Shown here: positions 25,708-32,148 of the stretch, piece after piece | How positions within the stretch are numbered: position 1 is the stretch's first letter | Layout: each line of letters begins with the position of its first letter | DNA from: Candidatus Parendomicrobium reticulitermitis | GTDB lineage: Bacteria; Elusimicrobiota; Endomicrobiia; Endomicrobiales; Endomicrobiaceae | Reading direction: 5' to 3' | Assembly: GCA_031287095.1 (NCBI GenBank) | Contig: JAITTG010000015.1 | Location: 1 to 32,148, forward strand | DNA: 32,148 nucleotides | Made by a program: the position numbers and the translations under genes | The notes under the pieces: generated by a model | What the model was told of the DNA's origin: nothing | The model's database searches: none | Seen by the model: the letters and a program-made list of their open reading frames with translations, nothing else

Positions 25708-26874
25708 ATGAGCATGAAGAAGTTAGCGGTATTATCGGCGGTATTGGTATTGGCAGTTCCCGTTTGGGCGGCTGAATCGCTTTTAAAGGATTTAAAAATT
25801 GAACCAAAGGTAAATATCCGTTTTCAAAGCGGCAATCCATCTCTTGTTTATGATGAGGCAAATGACGCCTATGAAAACCGAGGGCAGAGGACGGCGGTCG
25901 GAGCTCTTTTTGATATTACATTTACAAAAGAGTTTGAAAGCGGAGCCGTGGTCTTGTTAAATCTTCAAGGCAATGGCAATACTCAAGAGGGCGCGAAATC
26001 AAACGGCGTTCCAATATCCGCATGGAGCGGTTTAAACAGCGGCTTTTGGTCGGCAGACGACGGCGTTAATGTTTCAGACTTAAATATATCTCAACCATTT
26101 CTTGATAATAAAATCTCTGTAATTGTCGGCAAATTCGGCACGGATACTTATTTGTCGGCAAATGAGGCGGGCGAGTTCTTTGAAACAAATCTTTTTAATC
26201 CCGACCCAATTTTTATAGGAGTAGGCGGCGACCTTTACGGCTTAGCCGTCCAATTTTCTCCCACAGAATATATCGACATTTTTGCATCATATCAAGCAAA
26301 TGATATTGACAATATCGGCTGGGACTATGCCGCCGCAGAGTTGACTTTCAAACTCCCCATAAAAGGAAACGAAGGCAATTATAGAATAGGCTATTGGCAA
26401 AACAATGAGTCGGGACAAACGCTAATTGACGACGACGCTAAAAAAGCCGCCGCCTCAGGTTTTATGCTCAGCATAGATCAAAAAATAGTTGACGGAGTTT
26501 TGCTTTTTGGCAGATACGGAGCGCCGATTACGCAAACGCAATTAAATACTCTAAATGCTTTTGGGTTAGGTTTTATTTTAGAAGGCTCATTATGGAAAAG
26601 AGCGGATGATAGCGTAGGCATAGGCTTCGGCATAGTATCCCTTGCGGGCAAAGCCGCCGATGAAAAATTTGGAGGCAATAAAGATAAAAATTATCAATCG
26701 GAAACTCACTTTGAACTCTATTATAATTACAAAGCAAGCGATGCAATCAGTCTATCGCCCGCCATACAATATATACAAAACCCGCAAGGCGGCGGCATAG
26801 AAGATTCAACGATGCTCGGCTCATATGTGGATTCAATTCTAATTTACGGCATCCGCATAATGCTTGGATTTTAA
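25708..26874 (+). CDS. Outer-membrane porin-like beta-barrel protein
   Basis: 388 residues. A signal peptide covers about 1-22 (Lys4-Lys5, hydrophobic core, W-A-A). The rest is made of alternating amphipathic strands rich in Gly, Tyr, Asn and Asp, and ends in I-M-L-G-F with a C-terminal Phe, the usual signal for outer-membrane barrel insertion. It could be a general or substrate-specific porin. AAGGAGG lies four bases before the ATG. It starts 17 bp after the feo genes in the same direction, so it may be cotranscribed and serve metal entry; that is inference. I do not recognise a named family. Confidence 0.78.
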   Translation: MSMKKLAVLSAVLVLAVPVWAAESLLKDLKIEPKVNIRFQSGNPSLVYDEANDAYENRGQRTAVGALFDITFTKEFESGAVVLLNLQGNGNTQEGAKSNGVPISAWSGLNSGFWSADDGVNVSDLNISQPFLDNKISVIVGKFGTDTYLSANEAGEFFETNLFNPDPIFIGVGGDLYGLAVQFSPTEYIDIFASYQANDIDNIGWDYAAAELTFKLPIKGNEGNYRIGYWQNNESGQTLIDDDAKKAAASGFMLSIDQKIVDGVLLFGRYGAPITQTQLNTLNAFGLGFILEGSLWKRADDSVGIGFGIVSLAGKAADEKFGGNKDKNYQSETHFELYYNYKASDAISLSPAIQYIQNPQGGGIEDSTMLGSYVDSILIYGIRIMLGF

Positions 26875-27107
26875 AAACAATAAAAGTCAAATGTCCGCTT
26901 GTCATTGTATATGAAGTAATCTTGTTGTTGTGAGCGAATCCGCAGAATCCATAAAATGCCGTCATTTAAGTTTTTGTTGTAAAAGAAAAGTTGAAAATGA
27001 CAATGGAAATAATAATAAAAGCCGAATGTCCGCTTATCATTGCGTGTGAAGTAAGACTGTCATTTCTGGGGCTTTGCGCAATGACAATCTCAAAAAAAGG
27101 AGGAATA
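26875..27107. repeat. Short inverted-repeat elements after the porin gene
   Basis: Two related blocks: 26890-27006, bounded by TTGTCATTGTATATGAAG and AAAATGACAATGG, and 27037-27092, bounded by TATCATTGCGTGTGAAG and CTTTGCGCAATGACAATC. Both share the CATTG..CAATGACA ends seen at 3408-3559 and 29980-30097. No gene is evident. Confidence 0.6.
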
Positions 27108-27173
27108 ATGTCAAAAAGGTTATTGAAGGACGCGCGGATATTTGCCGATTTCAGCGATTGGAGGTTGGAATGA
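27108..27173 (+). CDS. Possible 21-residue peptide ORF
   Basis: ATG with a strong AAAAAGGAGG five bases upstream opens 21 codons with charged and aromatic residues. A six-codon ORF overlaps its stop (AATGA). Such a strong ribosome site before so short a frame suggests a leader peptide or the remains of a gene whose rest was lost. There is no family support. Confidence 0.3.
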   Translation: MSKRLLKDARIFADFSDWRLE

Positions 27174-27249
27174 AAAATATGAAAAAATAACTAAAAAAAA
27201 TCAGGATAGATTTGTCATTATCTCATGATTTTTAAATTAGGAGGAAATT

Positions 27250-28056
27250 ATGAAAAAGAACAATTTTGAAGTATTGACGCTAAAAAAAGGCGCGGTCACA
27301 ATTTATGATTTTGGAGAAATTAAACTCCATGCCTATCAGACAAACAATCCGTTAGGCGACGAACTTTTTGTTCTTGAAAAAAACGGAAAGGCGGTTATAA
27401 TTGAAGCCCCGCTTTTTTACGAGAACATCAAAGAATTGGAAGAATATGTCAAATCTTTAAATGTTTCCGTGGAGGGTTTATTCCTTTCTTACCACATGGC
27501 TGCAGGAGCGAGTTTTTTATCTGATGTAAAAAGATATTCAACCAAAACAGCCTATGAAGCCGCAAGCAAAGGATATGCAAAAGAACTCATTAAAAATTTT
27601 GCGAACTCTTTTGGAAATCTGATTGACCCAACGACCAATACCGTAACAAATTATGTTAAAGACAACGAGACTGTTAGCGTAGCCGGTATTAAAGTTATAA
27701 TCAGAGAAACAAGAGAAGGGTTTGACATTATTTTGCCTGAGATAAACGCCGTATATCTGCACATGATGGGACATGATGTTCACTCAATAGTAGCGGGCAA
27801 TGCTTCGGCGGATGAGATAATCGCTCAATTGAGCGCTTATGTTAAAGAGGGCTATGATTTAATTCTCTCTTCGCACTATATTGCGGAAGACAGGCGCGAC
27901 ATTGAAACCAAAATCGCATATCTAAAGAAATTAAAAAAGATTGCTGCAAAATCAGCGTCTCGAGATAAATTCAAATCATCGGTTAAAAAAGCGTATCCCG
28001 ATTATACGGGCGAGAATTATTTGGACATGACTGCTCAATTATTCTTCCCCGCATAA
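27250..28056 (+). CDS. Metallo-beta-lactamase-fold protein with degenerate metal motifs
   Basis: 268 residues. The strand pattern G-D-E-L-F-V-L-E (36-43), K-A-V-I-I-E-A-P (47-54) and L-F-L-S-Y-H (77-82) follows the metallo-beta-lactamase fold, but the H-x-H-x-D-H motif is reduced to S-Y-H-M-A-A (80-85). Later, H-M-M-G-H-D-V-H-S (171-179) and S-S-H-Y (207-210) keep some His residues. It may bind metal differently, or be a binding rather than hydrolytic protein. AGGAGG with five-base spacing precedes the ATG and a strong terminator follows the stop, so it is a single-gene unit. Confidence 0.65.
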   Translation: MKKNNFEVLTLKKGAVTIYDFGEIKLHAYQTNNPLGDELFVLEKNGKAVIIEAPLFYENIKELEEYVKSLNVSVEGLFLSYHMAAGASFLSDVKRYSTKTAYEAASKGYAKELIKNFANSFGNLIDPTTNTVTNYVKDNETVSVAGIKVIIRETREGFDIILPEINAVYLHMMGHDVHSIVAGNASADEIIAQLSAYVKEGYDLILSSHYIAEDRRDIETKIAYLKKLKKIAAKSASRDKFKSSVKKAYPDYTGENYLDMTAQLFFPA

Positions 28057-28065
28057 ACACAAGTC

Positions 28066-28101
28066 AAAAAGCCTCAGTCTATAAATAGACTGAGGCTTTT
28101 T
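28066..28101. terminator. Rho-independent terminator
   Basis: Stem AAAAAGCCTCAGTCTA (28066-28081) with TAGACTGAGGCTTTTT (28086-28101) and a four-base loop. Both A- and T-runs are present, so it can act in either direction. It ends the preceding gene's transcript. Confidence 0.93.
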
Positions 28102-29195
28102 AAAAAGAGGCTGACTAATTCATTGTAAGTGTGGCAAGCCGCAATATACACGAAAGAAAAACCTTGTAGGGGCGGGTTTTCAACCTGCCCTCTGGACGAA
28201 TGGTGACCCTCAATGGGAAAGAGTAGAAATAAACGGCGAACAGCAAAAACGAACGAAAAAAATATAAAAGTCGTATGGTGCGGGTTTTCAACCTGCCCTC
28301 TATGACGAACAATGAAACTCAACGGGAAAAGATAGGAATAAACGACGAACAACAAAAACGAATGAATGAAAAAATATAAAAGTTGTACGCTGCGGGGTTT
28401 TTGCCGTTTTGCGTTCTTTGCGCGGTAGTTTCCTTTGTTTAAGGAAAGGGCGCTCACATCTCGCGCCTGCCGCCAGACACGCGCTCTTTATTCATTGCGC
28501 GGCGGCTGAAACTTGCGAGAACCCGTTGCCGTTTAATACAGCGCTGATTGATTAAATGCGAAGGAAGATTGATGATTAGTTTTTTCCAAATAATTTTGAT
28601 ACAATCCCGCCATTCCAAGATACAAAAACAAATGGAATTAAAAACGCATTAAAAAATCAATACAAAAAATGAAATCAAAAATATAAAAGAAAAAAAACAA
28701 ACCCCCCAAAATCCTCCTAGGGGCGGGTTTCAAACCTGCCCTCATCGCAAAGCGAGCCGTTGCCTTTGGACGAATAATGAATCTCAACGGGAAAGAGTAG
28801 GAATAAACGGCGAATGACAAAAACGGACGAAAAAAATATAAAAGTTGTAGGGTGCGGGATTTCAACCTGCCCACATCGCAAAGCGTGCCAATGAACCTCA
28901 ACGGGAAAGAGTAGGAATAAACGGCGAATGACAAAAACGAACGAATGAAAAAATATAAAAGTCGTACGCTGCGGGGTTTTTATCGTTTTGCGTTCTTTGC
29001 GCGGTACTTTCCTTTGTTTAAGGAAAGGGCGCTCACATCTCGTCCCGCCGCTATACGCGTGCTCTTTATTTGTCGCGCGGTGACTGCAACTTGCGAGAAG
29101 CCGTTGCCGTTTACTTGTTGTTTTATCAATATGTTATTACGATGTATAATTTGTCGCTTTTAAAAGTCAAAAACGATTAAACAAATTTGCGCAGG
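28102..29195. repeat. Repeat island (duplicated composite repeat)
   Basis: About 1.1 kb without a supported gene. Four units starting with a variant of CTCAACGGGAAAGAGTAGG, followed by AATAAACGGCGAA, AAAAACGAACGAA and AAAATATAAAAG, lie at about 28207, 28317, 28780 and 28893. GGGTTTCAACCTGCCC-type palindromes lie at 28166-28190, 28273-28300, 28718-28742 and 28847-28872. Two units continue into a MITE-like core and end (28385-28540 and 28965-29112), giving a direct repeat of about 150 bp or more. The ORFs in this stretch are short and repeat-derived. Confidence 0.75.
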
Positions 29196-29206
29196 AGGAC
29201 ATTTTC

Positions 29207-29458
29207 ATGAATTTAGCGGATAATAAATCAAATGAAGTTAGCGCAGTTTTGTTAAATAACTATCTTGGATTATTAAGCAGTCTGACTTTAGAATATCAAA
29301 TGCAATTGTCGCAAAGATTGTCTTACAATATTTCAAGGTCAGAAAAAAAATCCAAAATTTCTACCGAGAAATTGGTAAATCAGTTTTATGGGGCTTGGTT
29401 GTCCGATAAAAGCGCAAAAGATATGCTTGACGAAATTAAGGCAGATAGAAGAAAATGA
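29207..29458 (+). CDS. Antitoxin-like small protein
   Basis: 83 residues, mostly helical, acidic and basic residues mixed. The C-terminal F-Y-G-A-W-L-S-D-K-S-A-K-D-M-L-D-E-I-K (60-78) resembles the tails of antitoxins paired with PIN-domain toxins, where the partner gene overlaps the antitoxin stop. Here an ATG does overlap the stop (29455) but its frame ends after 12 codons, so a toxin gene is missing or lost. AGGAGG lies eight bases before the ATG. The identification rests on pattern memory. Confidence 0.5.
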   Translation: MNLADNKSNEVSAVLLNNYLGLLSSLTLEYQMQLSQRLSYNISRSEKKSKISTEKLVNQFYGAWLSDKSAKDMLDEIKADRRK

Positions 29459-29724
29459 AAAACATCTTAATCGAATTGAAAACATTGTTATAGAAAATTG
29501 GATTATTAGATAAAACGCGTCAAAAATATAAAAAAACAAAACTTGTATGGGCATGTTTCAAACCCAGCCGCCATTATTTTGTTATCAACAATAATAAGGA
29601 GTTTATCCAGTGGAAAAGCAAATCCTCAAAACAACTTTCGGGGCAGACCCGCGTGTCTGCCTTTCTCTTGTGGCAGCGATTAATTTTTAATAATCTTTCA
29701 TTATCAACGGTTAATCTTTTAATA

Positions 29725-29742
29725 CCCCCCCCCCCCCCCCCC
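29725..29742. repeat. Homopolymer of 18 C
   Basis: Eighteen C in a row in otherwise AT-rich DNA (poly-G on the minus strand). Such tracts slip easily during replication. It is about 700 bp upstream of the adhesin start, not inside its frame. Length could also be affected by sequencing error. Confidence 0.95.
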
Positions 29743-29979
29743 GCGGAATCTAACAAATAGGGGGATAATATAATGCCCCCTATAAAACCAACCATAAAGC
29801 AAATCCTCAAAATAATTTCAAAATTTGTATGGGCGAATAATCATTTGTCCATACAACAACAAAACCCCAAAAATTTCGTAGGGCGTGGGTTTCAAACCCA
29901 CCCTCATCGCGAAGCGTGTCGTTGCCTCCATCCGCACAAAATAGACCTTTTACACAACCAACACATAAAAATAGACGGA

Positions 29980-30097
29980 CATTGTTATTCTGCGCGAAGT
30001 TGCAGAATCCATTTTATGCCGTTTTTCAAGCCTTTGTTATTAGCAATAAAAAAGAGTTTATTGTATAGGTTCTGCGGTTTTGCGCAGAGTAACAATG
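29980..30097 (+). repeat. Long hairpin element (30 contiguous base pairs as RNA)
   Basis: Arm 29980-30009 pairs with arm 30068-30097 around a 58-base loop. On the plus-strand RNA, 24 pairs are Watson-Crick and the other six are all G.U; on the minus strand those six would be A/C mismatches. The ends, CATTGTTA and TAACAATG, match the CATTG family of short inverted-repeat elements in this window. Confidence 0.7.
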
Positions 30098-30441
30098 CGT
30101 TGATTTCCTTTAGGCTCGTTGCGGGCTTGACCCGCAATCTTCGTCGTTTTCTTTCTGTGTCATTGGTAAAAGACACTCCGATTCCATCACTTTCGACCGT
30201 CTCCCCAACTCCGTCATTCCCGAATGTCTCTGTCGGGAATCCATTTTTCCCGCAAAGCGCGTCGTTGATTTTTGATTTGCCGTTTTCGTCTTTGTTTTCC
30301 AGATTGAGACGCGCGTATAGTGCGTCGCTACATTCATTTTTGTCGTTTGTTTTTAATAACCTTTGCCGTCTTTCCTCTATTCTTTTTTCTCGTTTCTCTC
30401 TGTCGTTTTATAGTCCATTTTCCAACAAAATTAAATCAAAA

Positions 30442-32148
30442 ATGCTTTTGATATTGTTTGCATTGGTATTTTTAAGCGTTCAGTTGCTTGCTGCAAATCA
30501 GCCTCGTATTAATTGGACTTCAGGCTCGCCATCTTTTAATATCCCAACAGGAGATTATTTTCAAAATCTTACTGCTGCAAACGGGGGCGCGATTTCTATA
30601 GTAGGCGTTACAAATTTCACATTATCTGGAACTTCAGTTACATTTTTAAAAAATAGCGCAACTGGTAGTAATGGCGGGGCTATATTTATTCAAAATTCGC
30701 AGGGGCTTTTTAATGTTACAACGGCTTATTTTTTAGAAAATAGCGCTAGTGCTGGCGGTCAGAGATTGGGCGGCGGCGGTATAAATATGAATAATTCGAA
30801 TGTTACATTTCAAGGGCAATATTTAAAATTTGAAAAAAATAGCGCTATTGGCGGCTCTGGCGGGGCAGGCGGCGGCGGAATACACGCTCATACTACAAGC
30901 CGTCTTACATTAAGAACAAGCACAGTGATTTTCGAGAACAATTATTCGGCTCAAGACGGCGCAAGTTTTTTGATACGAGATTCAATATTTGATGTTACGC
31001 AAGATGTGGACTATATGTATATGATAAACAATATAGGCGGAATAGGTCCGGGTATGTATTTGAGAGGTAATGCTACCGTTAATATAAATCCAAAGAGGAT
31101 ATATATATCAAATAACATTGGCACAGACGGGGGCACCTATGGCGGTGGAGCGATGATGCTATATAATCCTGCAAGTATGGCGCTGACATTTGGCAACGCT
31201 TCAAATTCGCAAAGAACGCAAATTATAATTTCAAAAAATACCGCGCAATCTTATGGAGGGATGTCTTTAGTTCAAGGCACAGCGGAAGGTAATGGCACAG
31301 TTAATCTCACTTTTGTCAATTCAAATATAGAGGCTACAAGCAATACTGCTGTATTATATTATGGCGGTATTATAGCTGTAAAATCTGGCATTGCGCTAAT
31401 CAGTTTTAATAATTCAAATTCAACATTTATAGGCAACACAGCGCGACTAGGAGGGTCAATATATTTAGGTGGAAATGCAAATAGTAAAGTAACATTTGAT
31501 GGCGGCAGTATATACTTTACGAGCAATGCTTCGCTTGCCGCAAATTCAGAAGGCAATATAGCGATAATAAGCGGTTCAATGGAAATAAAAAATCTTACAA
31601 ATATGATAGGCAAATACAACCGCGCTGCCTCTGGCGGCTTTCTATACATTCCAAACAACATAGGTTTTACATTTAGCGGGCAGACCTTGGAGATGAGCAG
31701 CAATGTGGCTTTTGGCAATGGAATAAGCGGCGGTGGATATGGACGCGGCGGTGCGTTTTATTTTAACGGGACGGGCAACATAACATTTTCGGGCAATGAC
31801 ATGAAATTTTTAGGCAACACAGCGTCGTCTGGTGCGGTATTATATGCGCTTGGCGGCAAGAAAGTAGAATTTACTGGAACAAATGCGAACGCGCAATTCA
31901 TAGCGAACATAACGACTGTTGGGTATGGGGTAATCAGTTGGGCGGAGGCGGGCACAGAAGTAAGGTTTAGCGGATTAAATAGTTTAATAGCGAAATGGAA
32001 CAGATCGAGGGCAGGCGGTGGATTTTTATATATCAACGGCGCGCAATATGTATTAGACTCAAGGAGCATAGACATAAGCAGCAATGGGGCGAGAGACAGC
32101 GCGTCAAACATAAGCGGTGATGGCGGGGCGATATACTTATTAAATTCG
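30442..32148 (+). CDS. POMP-type repeat surface protein (5' part, runs off the window)
   Basis: 569 codons are open to the window's end. A hydrophobic signal segment (1-18, ending L-A-A) is followed by beta-helix-type repeats of the chlamydial polymorphic outer membrane protein kind: G-G-A-I at 48-51 and 78-81, F-x-x-N at 68-71, 97-100, 130-133 and 164-167, and further G-G-A/G-x and N-x-A pairs through to a G-G-A-I-Y near the last residues seen. Such proteins are exported adhesins or autotransporters. The ATG has no Shine-Dalgarno, and the usual Lys/Arg before the signal core lies upstream (K-I-K-S-K is in frame before Met), so the real start may be an earlier non-ATG codon. The C-terminal membrane domain, if any, is beyond the window. 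Confidence 0.8.
   Translation, partial: MLLILFALVFLSVQLLAANQPRINWTSGSPSFNIPTGDYFQNLTAANGGAISIVGVTNFTLSGTSVTFLKNSATGSNGGAIFIQNSQGLFNVTTAYFLENSASAGGQRLGGGGINMNNSNVTFQGQYLKFEKNSAIGGSGGAGGGGIHAHTTSRLTLRTSTVIFENNYSAQDGASFLIRDSIFDVTQDVDYMYMINNIGGIGPGMYLRGNATVNINPKRIYISNNIGTDGGTYGGGAMMLYNPASMALTFGNASNSQRTQIIISKNTAQSYGGMSLVQGTAEGNGTVNLTFVNSNIEATSNTAVLYYGGIIAVKSGIALISFNNSNSTFIGNTARLGGSIYLGGNANSKVTFDGGSIYFTSNASLAANSEGNIAIISGSMEIKNLTNMIGKYNRAASGGFLYIPNNIGFTFSGQTLEMSSNVAFGNGISGGGYGRGGAFYFNGTGNITFSGNDMKFLGNTASSGAVLYALGGKKVEFTGTNANAQFIANITTVGYGVISWAEAGTEVRFSGLNSLIAKWNRSRAGGGFLYINGAQYVLDSRSIDISSNGARDSASNISGDGGAIYLLNS

Larger units (their letters stand above)
29459..30441. repeat. Intergenic repeat region upstream of the POMP-type gene
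   Basis: 983 bp with no supported gene. In order it holds a degenerate GTATGGGCATGTTTCAAAC palindrome (29545-29569), an 18-C run (29725-29742), a palindrome GTAGGGCGTGGGTTTCAAAC / CCACCCTC (29878-29905), a long hairpin (29980-30097), GCGGGCTTGACCCGCAATCT (30121-30140), a TTCCCGA..TCGGGAA repeat (30205-30248), GAGACGCGCGTATAGTGCGTC (30305-30325, two arms around GTATAG) and a pyrimidine-rich repeat (30341-30405) related to 2258-2330. Confidence 0.7.

Noticed and set aside
28074-28934. Several minus-strand ORFs with similar sequences
   Set aside because: Their similarity comes from the duplicated intergenic repeats; none has a ribosome site or domain.
28102-30340. Repeat island considered as a CRISPR array
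   Set aside because: Repeats are unevenly spaced, palindromic and of several families; there are no uniform spacers and no cas genes.
31359-32111. Two minus-strand ORFs of about 118 codons
   Set aside because: They are antisense to the POMP-type repeat gene, whose own frame has clear protein repeats.

Overview
The window reads as AT-rich chromosomal DNA of a diderm (Gram-negative-type), probably anaerobic and fermentative bacterium. The evidence is lipid A and LPS-core genes (lpxK, gmhB, a GT9 heptosyltransferase-like protein, a WaaE-like GT2), outer-membrane beta-barrels, a ferrous-iron Feo system, acetate kinase and an NAD-type isocitrate dehydrogenase. The repeat-littered intergenic DNA, decayed genes and a POMP-type (GGAI / FxxN repeat) surface protein would suit a host-associated lineage such as Elusimicrobiota (Endomicrobium-like). 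That assignment is a low-confidence inference; no rRNA or tRNA is present to test it.

Layout. 1-640: a hexanucleotide microsatellite and a MITE-like repeat. 643-1824: a lipoprotein and a small secreted protein, convergent. 1862-2247: a second MITE-like element. 2450-5416: a KduD-like SDR dehydrogenase, a GT9 glycosyltransferase and a PIG-L deacetylase-like protein, closed by an intrinsic terminator. 5622-9684: a tight operon of GT2, lpxK, gmhB, DUF4416 and a membrane metallophosphoesterase, for lipid A/LPS core assembly. 9695-10864: a decayed AlbA_2/ATPase-type gene in three pieces. 11351-12832 (-): an AGCS sodium:amino-acid symporter with a promoter and a terminator-like hairpin in its leader. 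13375-14316: a DUF4421 outer-membrane protein. 14406-16820 (-): pgk and gap. 17577-20024: icd coupled to a putative type II restriction-modification pair. 20051-21851: a flavodoxin and ackA. 22073-25690: an iron regulon (DtxR-family repressor, two FeoA proteins of which one is His-rich, FeoB, and a FeoB-associated Cys-rich peptide). 25708-28056: a porin-like barrel and a metallo-beta-lactamase-fold protein with degenerate metal motifs. 28102-30441: a repeat island with an orphan antitoxin-like gene and an 18-C homopolymer. 30442-end: the 5' part of a large POMP-type adhesin.

The genes describe a cell that builds an LPS outer membrane, gains energy by glycolysis to acetate, imports Fe(II) under a DtxR-type repressor, and shows repeat-rich surface proteins. 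The most distinctive features are the non-coding ones: at least two inverted-repeat (MITE-like) families, one copy of which folds into a 30-pair helix whose six non-Watson-Crick pairs are all G.U on one strand; a perfect 16-bp palindrome (GTTAGTTTAAACTAAC) at the feoA promoter with a degenerate partner at dtxR; and a promoter-hairpin leader before the amino-acid symporter. I see no CRISPR array, tRNA, rRNA, complete IS element or prophage.
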